From positions 1-58,855 of the forward strand of contig JBNKFV010000019.1 in the NCBI GenBank assembly GCA_050289485.1: a stretch of DNA of 58,855 nucleotides, read 5' to 3'. Positions within the stretch are counted from its first letter, which is position 1. Every line of letters starts with the position of its first letter. Source of the DNA: JBNKFV01 sp050289485 (lineage in GTDB: Bacteria; Pseudomonadota; Gammaproteobacteria; Pseudomonadales; Cellvibrionaceae). The position numbers and the translations under genes were made by a program. The notes beneath the pieces are model-generated. The model searched no databases. It had not been told where the DNA came from and saw nothing but the letters and a program-made list of their open reading frames with translations. This document shows, piece after piece, positions 1 to 9,138 of the stretch.

Positions 1-60
1 CGTGCAGATTTGCCGGCTGAAATTAACGAAAACCTCATTGTTGAGCTTTACTCCAAGTAA
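1..60 (+). CDS. rpsD: 30S ribosomal protein S4, C-terminal end (partial)
   Basis: The first 19 codons and the TAA stop form the C-terminus of ribosomal protein S4, ending in the typical LIVELYSK. The rest of the gene lies outside the window. S4 binds 16S rRNA, nucleates 30S assembly and acts as a translational repressor of its own operon in enterics. Its position directly before rpoA and rplQ is the standard end of the alpha operon, which supports the call despite the short fragment. Confidence 0.93.
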   Translation, partial: RADLPAEINENLIVELYSK

Positions 61-87
61 AGGGACTAACCGCTAACAGGTGTGGCT

Positions 88-1077
88 ATGCAGACTGCTG
101 TAACAGAGCTTTTAACTCCGCGTCATATTGACGTAACAGAACTTGCACCAACCCGTGCAAAAGTTGTACTGGAACCGCTCGAGCGTGGTTTTGGTCATAC
201 TCTAGGTAATGCGTTGCGTCGTATCTTACTGTCTTCTATGCCCGGCTGTGCCGTAACTGAAGCAGAAATCGATGGTGTATTGCACGAATACAGTGCCATT
301 GAAGGTGTGCAGGAAGATGTTATTGAAATCCTGCTGAACCTCAAAGGTATTGCTGTAGTGATGAATGGTAAGGACCGTGCTGTATTGACTTTGTCAAAGA
401 AAGGTCCTGGTGTTGTTACAGCCGCTGATATTCAGTTGGATCATGAGGTTGAAATTAAGAACCCAGATCACATTATCGCGCACATTTCTGGTGATGTTGA
501 ACTGAACATGAAGCTCACTGTGGGGCGTGGTCGTGGTTACCAGCCAGCCGATGCTCGTGCCAGTGATGAAGATGAGACTCGTGCAATCGGCCGTTTGCAA
601 CTGGATGCCTCGTTCAGCCCAGTTAAGCGTTTGGCGTATTCGGTAGAAAGTGCGCGTGTTGAGCAGCGTACAGATTTGGATAAGTTGGTTCTCGATCTGG
701 AAACCAATGGCACCATCGAACCTGAAGAAGCTATTCGCCGTGCTGCGACCATTCTGCAGCAGCAGTTGGCTGTATTTGTTGATCTCGAAGGTGAGAAAGA
801 GTCTGAGCCAGAACAGAAGCAGGAAGAAATTGATCCTGTACTGTTGCGTCCGGTAGACGATTTGGAGCTTACTGTTCGTTCTGCAAACTGCCTGAAAGCG
901 GAAAACATTTACTACATTGGCGACCTTATTCAGCGCACAGAAGTTGAGCTGTTGAAGACGCCAAACCTGGGTAAAAAGTCTCTGACCGAGATTAAAGATA
1001 TTCTTGCCTCGCGCGGTTTGTCTCTCGGTATGCGTTTGGAGAACTGGCCACCAGCCAGTTTGCGAAACGACGACTAA
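88..1077 (+). CDS. rpoA: DNA-directed RNA polymerase subunit alpha
   Basis: This is the 329-residue alpha subunit of RNA polymerase, the same length as the E. coli protein. The N-terminal dimerisation and assembly domain (about 1-235) has the signature LERGFGHTLGNALRRILLSS. After an acidic linker, the C-terminal domain (about 250-329) carries the helix-hairpin-helix segment NCLKAENIYYIGDLI, which contacts UP elements and activators. An in-frame GTG lies at 82, but the ATG at 88 fits the family start and has an AGGTG ribosome site just upstream. It lies 27 bases after rpsD and is co-transcribed with rpsD and rplQ. Confidence 0.97.
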   Translation: MQTAVTELLTPRHIDVTELAPTRAKVVLEPLERGFGHTLGNALRRILLSSMPGCAVTEAEIDGVLHEYSAIEGVQEDVIEILLNLKGIAVVMNGKDRAVLTLSKKGPGVVTAADIQLDHEVEIKNPDHIIAHISGDVELNMKLTVGRGRGYQPADARASDEDETRAIGRLQLDASFSPVKRLAYSVESARVEQRTDLDKLVLDLETNGTIEPEEAIRRAATILQQQLAVFVDLEGEKESEPEQKQEEIDPVLLRPVDDLELTVRSANCLKAENIYYIGDLIQRTEVELLKTPNLGKKSLTEIKDILASRGLSLGMRLENWPPASLRNDD

Positions 1078-1164
1078 ATACGACTTGTTGTGGCTGGGAG
1101 TAAAGCCAGTTACGACTTAACAATAATTGCTGTGATAGCAATGAGTAAGTGAAGGATTTGAGTT

Positions 1165-1551
1165 ATGCGTCATCGTCATAGTGGCCGCCAGCTGAATCGT
1201 AACAGTTCACACCGTAAAGCCATGTTTCGTAACATGACCGCTTCATTGGTTGAACATGAATTAATTAAAACTACTTTGCCAAAAGCTAAAGAGTTGCGTC
1301 GTGTGGCTGAGCCACTGATCACTTTAGCGAAGAGCGACAGTGTTGCTAACCGCCGTTTGGCGTTTAGCCGTTTGCGCGATAAAGATAGCGTAAGCAAGCT
1401 GTTTAACGAGCTTGGTCCTCGTTATGAAGCTCGTCCGGGTGGATATATTCGCATTTTGAAATGCGGCTTCCGCTCAGGTGACAAAGCTCCAATGGCGTAT
1501 GTAGAGTTGGTTGATCGACCAGTTGATGCGGTAGCCGTTGAAGAAGAGTAA
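1165..1551 (+). CDS. rplQ: 50S ribosomal protein L17
   Basis: A 128-residue L17 protein of normal length, beginning MRHRHSGRQLNRNSSHRKAM, with the conserved N-terminal RNA-binding stretch and the ARPGGYIRILK segment near the C-terminus. L17 sits near the peptide exit tunnel of the 50S subunit. It is the last gene of the rpsD-rpoA-rplQ transcription unit and is followed 10 bases later by a strong terminator. Confidence 0.97.
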   Translation: MRHRHSGRQLNRNSSHRKAMFRNMTASLVEHELIKTTLPKAKELRRVAEPLITLAKSDSVANRRLAFSRLRDKDSVSKLFNELGPRYEARPGGYIRILKCGFRSGDKAPMAYVELVDRPVDAVAVEEE

Positions 1552-1561
1552 GTCTTCTAAA

Positions 1562-1587
1562 AAAGCCGGGTTCTCCCGGCTTTTTTT
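1562..1587 (+). terminator. Rho-independent terminator of the rpsD-rpoA-rplQ operon
   Basis: A 9-bp perfect stem (AAAGCCGGG pairing with CCCGGCTTT), a four-base loop and a run of seven T, directly after rplQ. Confidence 0.92.
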
Positions 1588-1611
1588 ATGTCTTAGCGTT
1601 TTCCCCGATTA

Positions 1612-1881
1612 CTAACTTTGCCTTAAATCCGAGATGACAAAAGCAAGCAATTCCGCTTTAGAGCTGGAGTTTGTCTTTTTGAATATGTGCATCAAATGAG
1701 TTTTTACCTTGGCAAGTCCTAATGCCAGGTCTTCAGCGATCTGTTTGTTGCTAGCCCCCGCAATGATGAGTTCTATTACGTCTAACTCTTTTTGAGTGAG
1801 TGCATACTTCTTTTGTAGAGATCGTCTTTGGCCAAGCCTTTTCGGTAGATAGAATTCAGAGTGAATTGCAGTGTACGGCAC
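1612..1881 (-). CDS. short LuxR-type helix-turn-helix protein (possibly a gene remnant)
   Basis: An 89-residue reading frame from a GTG start. Residues about 27-85 form a GerE/LuxR DNA-binding domain (YALTQKELDVIELIIAGASN, then KQIAEDLALGLAKVKTHLMH). No receiver or ligand-binding domain precedes it in this frame. The other frame just upstream (1856-1999) also reads like protein and ends inside this one, so a longer regulator broken by a frameshift is possible. It runs convergent with rplQ, 60 bases away. The DNA-binding domain is clear; whether the short form is a functional gene is not. Confidence 0.55.
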   Translation of the reverse strand: MPYTAIHSEFYLPKRLGQRRSLQKKYALTQKELDVIELIIAGASNKQIAEDLALGLAKVKTHLMHIFKKTNSSSKAELLAFVISDLRQS

Positions 1882-1999
1882 TGAGTAGCTCCAGCTCCTG
1901 AGGGTTATAAGGACCCGGACACTGTTGCTTGAGCAGGCTTAACACAGCATTTATTTGGCCATCCCGGCGTAAAAAATGTCTGCACGTATCGGTGATCAT
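1856..1999 (-). pseudogene. possible upstream fragment of the LuxR-type gene
   Basis: A 47-codon frame from ATG at 1999 to TGA at 1856, overlapping the start of the LuxR-type frame in another phase. It includes GQINAVLSLLKQQCPGPYNP and then QELELLSAV, which has a natural amino-acid composition and helical pattern. It has no good ribosome site. If joined to the next frame by a single indel near 1860-1880 it would give a regulator of about 130 residues. Low confidence; based only on how the translation reads. Confidence 0.25.
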
Positions 2000-2789
2000 A
2001 GGGCTTCATGAAATTTCGATAATAGATGGTCTGCCCCAAAATGTGAAAGGGCTTCTGTGAGTCTATTATCACCACTTTTTCGGCAGACTTCCCGAATTGA
2101 CGCGGATCGAGAGGATCAAGGGTAGAAAAGTGCTGTTGATAGTCGGAATACGCTTCTTAATGGAACTGAGTAGGAAAGTCTGCAGACGTTTGTCTGCACT
2201 CTGTCCTCATTGTCGCTATGGTCCGGCCGGGTTAATAAGCCGCAAATTTGGTGTGATAGCTTCTATAGCTTTGCAGCACTTCACGCGGTCGTTGGTTTAG
2301 GGTCAGGTGTTTTGATTTCGCTGTCATTTACCGCTGTTGGTCTCACTGCTAACCCTGATCGTAATTTTGGTCGGCTGGTGACGTGGGTGCTTGTTTACGG
2401 TCCATTGCTTTTCTTTTGATGTCTTACCTCTACGAAGATAAGGGATTTTCTGGCTTTTCGCTGTGCTCGCATTCTAAGCTCCATGTGAGAGCGCTTATAT
2501 CAAGCGTAGGTGTGATCTGAGACATTGGTTCTCTTTATGGGTTGTCTATAAGCTCCCAGAGCCATATGCCAATGTGCTATTTCAGTAGTCTCTGTTTAGT
2601 ATTTGCCATCCCTTATCTCTTCCTAGATTGATTGCTATACTCATTCTTTAGATCCCGCTTGAGAGCGGCTTATATTAACCTCACTGGCTTGCAGCGAGAT
2701 TGGTTGTCTGTAAACCTGCCAGATTTGTAAGCAATAACTTTGCTTGTAGGGTTGGGGCCATCTGCTCCAGACAATAGTAGGACAGGAAC
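2000..2789. other. about 790 bp without a convincing gene
   Basis: Only short frames occur (for example plus-strand 2097-2300 and 2210-2419), with no ribosome sites and no recognisable domains. Two loosely similar patches are visible: a TGAGAGCG-CTTATAT motif near 2486 and again near 2652, each followed some 60 bases later by a GTTGTCT-TAA segment. The promoter of the sigma-factor operon should lie in the right half. It may contain decayed genes, but I cannot identify them. Confidence 0.4.
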
Positions 2790-3362
2790 ATGTCTGATAA
2801 TAAAAATTCTGATACTCAAGGAATGGGGAGCTTGTACCAGCGGCTGAGAAAGCCGTTGATGCGCTATGTCTCGCGTTATTTCAAAAAGCCTCAAGAAATA
2901 GAAGATGTTGTGCAGGAGGTGTTTGTCAGAGTGCTGGAAGCCAAACAGCGCCGCAATACTCAGGTCAATGCGTCTTACCTTTATCGGGCCACCCGGAATC
3001 TTGCGCTCAATACGCTAGATAAAATGGAAAATAAGCTTACGGATACAGTAGGGGATTTTGAGTCCTCGACGGTTCTATTTGAGAGTAGCCTGTTGGAAGA
3101 TGATTTTGAATCGCGGGAGCGATTTGAACTCTTTTGTCGGGCAGTAAGACAGCTGCCGCTGAAATGCCAACGAGTATTTATTCTACGCAGAGTCTACGGT
3201 CTTAGTCAGAAAGAAATTGCTCAGCGTTTGGGTATCAGCATTAAAACGGTAGAGGTTCATATGTCGAAAGCGATAGTGCGTTGCACTGACTACATGGATG
3301 CGCATGAGCAGGCCAATCCTGCCGAAAATGTTGCGCACCATGATGTACAGGGGCGCAGGTAG
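2790..3362 (+). CDS. FecI-type ECF RNA polymerase sigma factor
   Basis: A 190-residue extracytoplasmic-function sigma factor. Region 2 (about 18-85) contains the core-binding and -10 recognition stretch QEIEDVVQEVFVRVLEA. Region 4 (about 120-175) contains the HTH LSQKEIAQRLGISIKTVEVH. Regions 1 and 3 are absent, as expected for ECF factors. An AGGACAG ribosome site precedes the ATG. The next gene (8 bases on) is a FecR-type anti-sigma regulator and the third is a receptor with an STN domain, so this is the FecI member of a FecI-FecR-FecA-like trio. It is expected to switch on the receptor gene when the ligand is bound outside the cell; the ligand is unknown. Confidence 0.93.
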   Translation: MSDNKNSDTQGMGSLYQRLRKPLMRYVSRYFKKPQEIEDVVQEVFVRVLEAKQRRNTQVNASYLYRATRNLALNTLDKMENKLTDTVGDFESSTVLFESSLLEDDFESRERFELFCRAVRQLPLKCQRVFILRRVYGLSQKEIAQRLGISIKTVEVHMSKAIVRCTDYMDAHEQANPAENVAHHDVQGRR

Positions 3363-3370
3363 GACGCATT

Positions 3371-4477
3371 ATGGCCGATGAACATCAACTGCCCGGTAAC
3401 GTGACCGCCTTTCCCAATCGAGCTGCCATAAAGGTAGAGGCGGGTGATTGGCTAGTGCGTATGGATCGGGAGCCATTAACCGAAGCCGAGCTGGCCGAAT
3501 TGCAGCAGTGGATGGGGCAAAGTTCGTTTCACCGTGATTACCTGATGAAGCTGGCAGCCAATTGGGATGCAATGGCTAGATTGCAGGAGTTGGCTGAGTT
3601 GTTTCCGTTACCTGAATCCGAAAGTTCTGTGTATGCCCAGTCATTTGGTTGGGCTATGTGGCTGCGTAGGCCCTGGGGACAGGGGGTTGCAGTCGTGTGC
3701 ACCTTGGTGCTGGTAGTCGCGTTGGGCTGGCTCGTGAACGGCATTATGCCTACCGATTTGCGTACCACCGTTGGTGAACAGGGCAGTTTTACCCTGCCTG
3801 ACGGCAGCGTTGTGAACATGAATACTGATACTCATATCGAAGTTGACTTTAGCGAGTCGCGCCGTGCAATTACCCTGCTTAAGGGAGAAGCCAGTTTTGA
3901 TGTGAGGAAAAACCCCGAACGCCCCTTTGTCGTTTATGCGGGCGGTGGTTTGGTTTGGGCGGTGGGTACTGCTTTTAATGTGCGCTACTTGGGTGATTCA
4001 GTAGATGTATTGGTCACGGAAGGGCGCGTGAAGGTATTTAGTGATACCAATATTAACCAGCGCTCTGCGCTGGATTTGAAGAAGGCACCTGACGAAAGCA
4101 AAAATGTTGCGGCTGGTTTGTTGGTGTTGGCAGAGAACGAATTGCAGGAGGCTCTGGTAGGCGCTGGTCAGGCGCTGCAGTATGCCCAAGTGATTAAGTC
4201 ATTACGCCCTGTGGAAGTTGATGAATTTGAACGAAAACTCGCTTGGCAACAGGGAGCACTTATCTTTAAAGGCGAGAGCTTGAAGGAAGCTATCGCCGAA
4301 ATTGGACGTTACACCGATAAAAAACTGGTTATTGCCGACCCCGAGTTAAATACGCTGAAAGTGGGTGGGCATTATAAAACAGACGATATAAAGTCTTTGT
4401 TGGTAAGCCTTGGTGAAGGTTTGAATATTGACATTCAATACGACAATCATAACCGCATTTTATTAACCAGCCGCTAG
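3371..4477 (+). CDS. FecR-family inner-membrane anti-sigma regulator
   Basis: A 368-residue single-pass inner-membrane protein. The N-terminal cytoplasmic DUF4880 (about 20-65, EAGDWLVRMDREPLTEAELA) would bind the sigma factor. A transmembrane helix follows at about 103-125. The periplasmic FecR domain (about 132-225) has the typical LPDGSVVNMNTDT and FDVRKNPERPFVVYA. A C-terminal DUF4974 domain (about 290-365) is the part that meets the STN domain of the receptor. It relays occupancy of the outer-membrane receptor to the sigma factor encoded just upstream. All domains look complete. Confidence 0.92.
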   Translation: MADEHQLPGNVTAFPNRAAIKVEAGDWLVRMDREPLTEAELAELQQWMGQSSFHRDYLMKLAANWDAMARLQELAELFPLPESESSVYAQSFGWAMWLRRPWGQGVAVVCTLVLVVALGWLVNGIMPTDLRTTVGEQGSFTLPDGSVVNMNTDTHIEVDFSESRRAITLLKGEASFDVRKNPERPFVVYAGGGLVWAVGTAFNVRYLGDSVDVLVTEGRVKVFSDTNINQRSALDLKKAPDESKNVAAGLLVLAENELQEALVGAGQALQYAQVIKSLRPVEVDEFERKLAWQQGALIFKGESLKEAIAEIGRYTDKKLVIADPELNTLKVGGHYKTDDIKSLLVSLGEGLNIDIQYDNHNRILLTSR

Positions 4478-4583
4478 GCGTGGCGGGTTTCTGTCCCATA
4501 GATTTCCCTCACTGCTTGCTTGTAACAATATGCATTGGTCAGGCCCTCATAAAAATAATTTTATTCGCTAGTAGGGGTATTGC

Positions 4584-7319
4584 ATGGTCCACCGGTTATC
4601 TACATACGTGGTGAAGATAAAACACACTCAAAGTCGGTGTTTTGTCTGCCACGTATGCCGTGCGCTATTGGCGATGCTGCGGGCAATAAAAATAATTGCA
4701 ATTACCCTTTGCATGATTGTAGGCCTCTTTGTTTCCAACCTGACTGCTGCTGCAGAGGAAACCATCGCATTTGATATTGCACGGCAAAGTGCAGGTGAGG
4801 CGCTACCTGTGTTTGGTCAACAAGCGGATATCACAGTTATCTATCAATATGACCAGGTAAAGCCGTATACCACTAACGCATTGTCGGGCAACTACTCAAT
4901 GGCAGAAGCGTTAGCAGCTTTACTGAAAGATACCGGATTAAACGCAAGCTTTAATGGTAGCCATCACTTGATAATTACAATAGATAATGTTCAAGAGAGT
5001 TACGCTATGTCTTCGAAACAAGTAGGACAGAAAAAAAACGTATTAGCGGGTATTTTAGGCGTCTTAGCAGGTTCCGGTGTGGCAACCGCTGGTGCAGAGC
5101 AACCACGTATGCTGGAGGAGGTAATAGTCACTGCACAGAAGCGTGCTGAAAGTGTGCAAGATGTGGGGGCAGCCATCACGGCCTTGGGCGGTGAGCGCCT
5201 GGTAGATGCTGGCGTTAATAATATTCAGGATCTGGGGACTATGTCACCGGGCCTGACACTAGGTGAGTCGTTTGGTTTTGCACAGATCATGATTCGTGGT
5301 GTGGGTACCGATAATCCGTTTGCCGGCGGTGATCCATCGGTAGCCATGCATGTTGACGGTGTTGTGACCGGTCAGTCTTCCGCACAGTTAGGTTCGCTTT
5401 TCGACATTTCACGGGTTGAAGTATTGCGTGGTCCGCAGGGTACGCTTTATGGCCGCAACACTACTGGTGGCTCTATTAACGTAATTACCAATGACCCCAC
5501 TGAAGAGCTCAGTGGCTACGCGCGTTTTACTGGCGGTAGCTACGATCTGTTGCAATTCGAAGGTGCCGTGGCAAATTCGCTGTCTGATAATCTACTGGGT
5601 CGTATTGCAGTGAAAATAGTTGATCGAGGTGGTTATGGCGAAGACATTGCTACGGGCAAAGACATTGACGATGCGCAGCAAGAATCAGTACGTGTAAAGC
5701 TCAAGTGGCTTATCAACGATTCGATGGATTTAATGGTGCAGGCTGAGCGTCACCAAGAAGATGACCGCAATTATATGCCGAAGTATCGCTCGGATTCTTA
5801 CGATATCAGCACGATTAATGCGACTAACTTTCCTGATGCTTCAGCCGGCGCCTTGGCTGCGGCTCAAGCGGGCTTGGTATCGCGTTTTGCGTCTAATGGT
5901 TTAGGTGCACCAGATCCTCGTGATATCAGTTCGGGTATCGATTTGCAGAATGAGCGTGAGCAGAATTCTTACACGGCGACCTTCAATTGGGCGATCAACG
6001 ACATGTTTAGTCTCGTGTCTATTTCCAATTATCAGGATTTTGAAAAAATTCCCCAGCAGGATTTCGATTTCACCAGTGAAAACTTTTATATTCAGTCTGA
6101 ACGTGTAGAAAGCGAGCAATACAGCGAAGAGCTGCAACTGCATTTTACTGGCGATAGTTATAATGGCCTTGTGGGTTTGTTTTACTACAATGACGAAATA
6201 TTAGCCGACAACCGTTTGCACCAGACAATTCCTGTGCCACCGTGTGCTGCAGGTGGTTTTACGAATATTATCGATGGCTTTGATCCAGCTGGTTTATGTT
6301 TCAATTTTTACGGTACTGCCGAAGCAGAAGCTGCAGGCCTGTTTACCAATGTGAACTTCGACTTGAGCGAAGCGTGGCGGTTGACGTTGGGTGGTCGCTA
6401 CAGTTATGAAAACCGCAAAGGTGACACTACTCATTGGCATGCGCCGGCATCACCGATTCTGACCTTCCAGGACGAAAAGAGTTTTAATGACTTTACACCC
6501 AGTGTTCGCTTGGAGTGGGCAGGCGTAGAGGATGTATTGGTATACGCTAGTTATACAGAAGGTTTTAAAAGCGGTATTTTTCTCGCTGGCCAGCGTAATC
6601 CTGTACTTGAGCCAGAGAACATGAAAGCTTACGAAATTGGTATGAAAGGCCAGTTTCTGGATAACCGTTTACAGGTAAACACGGCTGCATTCTTCTACGA
6701 TTATACCAACCTTCAGCAAGGCCGCAGTGTGCCAGCCGGTGCAACGGGCTTTACTTTGGTATATGACAACGCAGCCGGTGCAGAAGTAAAAGGTGCAGAA
6801 ATGGAAATCACCTGGCTGGCTTCTGACGTGTTGCGTATTGACGCTTCAGCAACCTACCTGGACGCGACGTTTACTGACTATATCAGTACCGATCCATTCA
6901 ACACGGTATATTCACTGTACAATTTGTATGGGGATGGGGTTTCTGCTCCAGATTCAGATCTTTCCGGCAACACTATGGTTCAGTCACCCGAGTGGGCCTA
7001 CACCCTGCGTGCACAAATCGACTTTCCAGAGTTTGATAATGGTTGGTACGGTCAGCTGGTGTTCGAAGGTGCTTACAAAGATAAGATCTACTTCAGCCAG
7101 TTCAATCACGAGTCTATCTCTCAGGACTCTGTTACCACTTATAACGCTAACCTGAAGTTCACATCACCAGACGACAAATGGTCCGTTAATCTGTGGGGCA
7201 AAAACCTGACAGATGAGGCCGTCTACACGGGCATGTTTATTATTAATGGTTCGCGCACCAACTCTGGCATGTTGGCGCCTCCACGTACTGCCGGTGCGAC
7301 GCTGGCGTACAACTTCTAA
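4584..7319 (+). CDS. TonB-dependent outer-membrane receptor with N-terminal STN signalling domain
   Basis: A 911-residue transducer-type receptor, third gene of the sigma/FecR/receptor trio. A long N-terminus carries a hydrophobic signal segment (about 35-57). An STN domain follows (about 60-133, starting IAFDIARQSAGEALPVFGQQ). The TonB box is EEVIVTAQKR (178-187). The plug contains VEVLRGPQGTLYGRNTTGGS and the beta-barrel ends in the aromatic residue F911. The ATG at 4584 has an AGGGG ribosome site. Residue 142 is a methionine preceded by a GAGAG motif and followed by a stretch that looks like a second signal peptide (see findings). The ligand cannot be read from the sequence. Confidence 0.92.
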   Translation: MVHRLSTYVVKIKHTQSRCFVCHVCRALLAMLRAIKIIAITLCMIVGLFVSNLTAAAEETIAFDIARQSAGEALPVFGQQADITVIYQYDQVKPYTTNALSGNYSMAEALAALLKDTGLNASFNGSHHLIITIDNVQESYAMSSKQVGQKKNVLAGILGVLAGSGVATAGAEQPRMLEEVIVTAQKRAESVQDVGAAITALGGERLVDAGVNNIQDLGTMSPGLTLGESFGFAQIMIRGVGTDNPFAGGDPSVAMHVDGVVTGQSSAQLGSLFDISRVEVLRGPQGTLYGRNTTGGSINVITNDPTEELSGYARFTGGSYDLLQFEGAVANSLSDNLLGRIAVKIVDRGGYGEDIATGKDIDDAQQESVRVKLKWLINDSMDLMVQAERHQEDDRNYMPKYRSDSYDISTINATNFPDASAGALAAAQAGLVSRFASNGLGAPDPRDISSGIDLQNEREQNSYTATFNWAINDMFSLVSISNYQDFEKIPQQDFDFTSENFYIQSERVESEQYSEELQLHFTGDSYNGLVGLFYYNDEILADNRLHQTIPVPPCAAGGFTNIIDGFDPAGLCFNFYGTAEAEAAGLFTNVNFDLSEAWRLTLGGRYSYENRKGDTTHWHAPASPILTFQDEKSFNDFTPSVRLEWAGVEDVLVYASYTEGFKSGIFLAGQRNPVLEPENMKAYEIGMKGQFLDNRLQVNTAAFFYDYTNLQQGRSVPAGATGFTLVYDNAAGAEVKGAEMEITWLASDVLRIDASATYLDATFTDYISTDPFNTVYSLYNLYGDGVSAPDSDLSGNTMVQSPEWAYTLRAQIDFPEFDNGWYGQLVFEGAYKDKIYFSQFNHESISQDSVTTYNANLKFTSPDDKWSVNLWGKNLTDEAVYTGMFIINGSRTNSGMLAPPRTAGATLAYNF

Positions 7320-7335
7320 ACCTTGCCTTTCTTTT

Positions 7336-7370
7336 GTCGGCGGCTTTTTGCCGTCGACATTTTTCTCTTT
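7336..7370 (+). terminator. terminator after the receptor gene
   Basis: The stem GTCGGCGGC pairs with GCCGTCGAC with one mismatch around a T5 loop and is followed by a T-rich tract. It closes the sigma/FecR/receptor unit 17 bases after the stop. Confidence 0.75.
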
Positions 7371-7490
7371 TTACCACTTTTATTTAGATCGCCTTCTTAT
7401 TGCAGTTTTTTGACATTGTCACTAAATCGTCATGCTTATTTCCTAGACTATTGGTACCTTCTATATTTAGCCGTTGGAATGGTTAACCTT

Positions 7491-9107
7491 ATGTCTCTGT
7501 GTATTCGCCACAAATTATTTGTGCTGATTCTTGTTCCTATTGCTGTCGCATTAGTGCTCGCATCCATTGCCTGGTGGGAATTGGAAAAAGTTACCGACAA
7601 TGCCTCGCACCTGGTGGAAGAGCGCATGGCTCCAATGATTACGTTGCAGGCATTAAGCCGAGTTTACGCCAAAGACGTGATAGACATTGCACACAAATCA
7701 CGTGCGCAAATGATTTTTTGGGATGAGGCTAAGCAATCCATTGATACAGCGATAACTGACTCCGAGCGCTTATGGCAGCAATATTTACAGCGTCAGCATT
7801 CCGCTGAAGAGCAGCAATTGATTGCCGCAGGCGAGCCGGCGCGAGTGGAAGCCGATAAGGCCCTTAAAATACTAAAGCAATATATTGAAGAGCAGTCTAC
7901 TTACTCTTTGGGTAACTATATTGATTTGGAAATGTATTCAGCGATTGATCCGGTAATGGATCATTTGCAGGTGTTATTGCAACGGCAGGTCAGTTTGGCA
8001 GAGAGGACTCAGCAGCAGGCCCAGAGTGAAGCCCAGTCTGCCATTGAGGCAATGGCCATTGTGCTGGTGTGTTTAATCGTTGGGATTGGTGGATTTGGTT
8101 ATTGGATCTTGCGTGGCATTGTTAATCCATTGCGAAAAGTGCAGAAAACAGTTGAGTATGTGAGTTACCAGCAGGATTTTACTGCACGTATCAATTTGCA
8201 AAGCGACGATGAACTTGGCGAACTGAGCAAAGCCTTTGACGGCCTAATTGCCAACCAGGCCGATTTGATAAAACAGTTGCAGGCTACGGGGCAGGGGCTC
8301 GCCGACGATAGTCAGGTATTGCTTGATACGACGGTAGAAACCCAGCAACAAACCGACGAACAGGAAGCGCAGTTGCAAGCCATGTCGCAAGAGCTTGACC
8401 GGGTGAATACGGCATTGGGTGATGTGGTGCGTATTGTCGAACAAACCTTGTCTGCAGCTACCAATGCAGACAAGGTTGCCGGGCAGGGCAATGCTGCAGT
8501 CAATCACACGATTACCGCGATTGATGCCGTAGCAGCCCACGTGAAATTGTCAGTACAGAGTATTAGTGTATTGGCAACACGCAGTGAAGAAATTGGTCAA
8601 GTACTATCAGTGATTAAAGGTATTGCTGAGCAAACCAACTTGCTGGCACTGAATGCAGCAATTGAAGCTGCGCGGGCAGGTGAGCAGGGCCGCGGCTTTG
8701 CAGTGGTGGCCGACGAAGTGCGACAGTTGGCTGGTCGTACTGCGGTGTCTACCCAGGAAATTCAGGAAATTATCGGCAATATTCAGGCGGGTACACTGGA
8801 AGCAGAAAAGCGTATGCAGGTGGGCGAACAGTCGGCGGAGTCGACGGTGACCGTTGCTCGTGATCTATTGCAGGCGCTGGCAGATATCCTTGTCTCGGTG
8901 GCGTCCATTCGGACTCAAAGTGAGCATGTATTATCTGCCACCGCAGAGCAGCAAAGTATGTCGACTGCGGCAGGCGAACGCGCTCAACGAGTGGTCAGTA
9001 TTGCGGCTACTACGGCCGCAGTGTCGCAGAATGCAGCCAAAGCCAGTACCAAGGTAGCCGATAAATCAGCCACCTTGCTTGATACGTTAAAAGCTTATCG
9101 TTGTTGA
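7491..9107 (+). CDS. methyl-accepting chemotaxis protein
   Basis: A 538-residue transmembrane chemoreceptor. TM1 is at about 7-28. A helical periplasmic sensor of about 155 residues follows (four-helix-bundle type by its length and heptads). TM2 is at about 186-208 and is followed by a HAMP domain (to about 260). The long cytoplasmic coiled coil has the conserved signalling tip IAEQTNLLALNAAIEAARAG. It signals to CheA/CheW. The frame is open back to 7323, but that part has no coding character. ATG 7479 is an alternative start, and 7491 fits the usual start just before TM1. No C-terminal CheR/CheB pentapeptide is seen. It stands alone, with no che genes nearby, and runs convergent with ntrC. 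Confidence 0.9.
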   Translation: MSLCIRHKLFVLILVPIAVALVLASIAWWELEKVTDNASHLVEERMAPMITLQALSRVYAKDVIDIAHKSRAQMIFWDEAKQSIDTAITDSERLWQQYLQRQHSAEEQQLIAAGEPARVEADKALKILKQYIEEQSTYSLGNYIDLEMYSAIDPVMDHLQVLLQRQVSLAERTQQQAQSEAQSAIEAMAIVLVCLIVGIGGFGYWILRGIVNPLRKVQKTVEYVSYQQDFTARINLQSDDELGELSKAFDGLIANQADLIKQLQATGQGLADDSQVLLDTTVETQQQTDEQEAQLQAMSQELDRVNTALGDVVRIVEQTLSAATNADKVAGQGNAAVNHTITAIDAVAAHVKLSVQSISVLATRSEEIGQVLSVIKGIAEQTNLLALNAAIEAARAGEQGRGFAVVADEVRQLAGRTAVSTQEIQEIIGNIQAGTLEAEKRMQVGEQSAESTVTVARDLLQALADILVSVASIRTQSEHVLSATAEQQSMSTAAGERAQRVVSIAATTAAVSQNAAKASTKVADKSATLLDTLKAYRC

Positions 9108-9138
9108 TGGCAGCGATAGTTAATCGTCGTCGCTGCCA
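9108..9138. terminator. inverted repeat between convergent chemoreceptor gene and ntrC
   Basis: TGGCAGCGA (9108-9116) pairs perfectly with TCGCTGCCA (9130-9138). It overlaps the last codons of ntrC. It may serve as a bidirectional terminator, but there is no clear T run on either side. Confidence 0.45.

Noticed and set aside
2097..2419. Two overlapping plus-strand frames of 67 and 69 codons
   Set aside because: No ribosome sites, no recognisable domain and they overlap each other; reading frames of this size occur by chance.
7323..7490. Longer N-terminus for the chemoreceptor
   Set aside because: The extra 56 codons overlap the terminator of the preceding gene and read as random hydrophobic and Phe-rich sequence.
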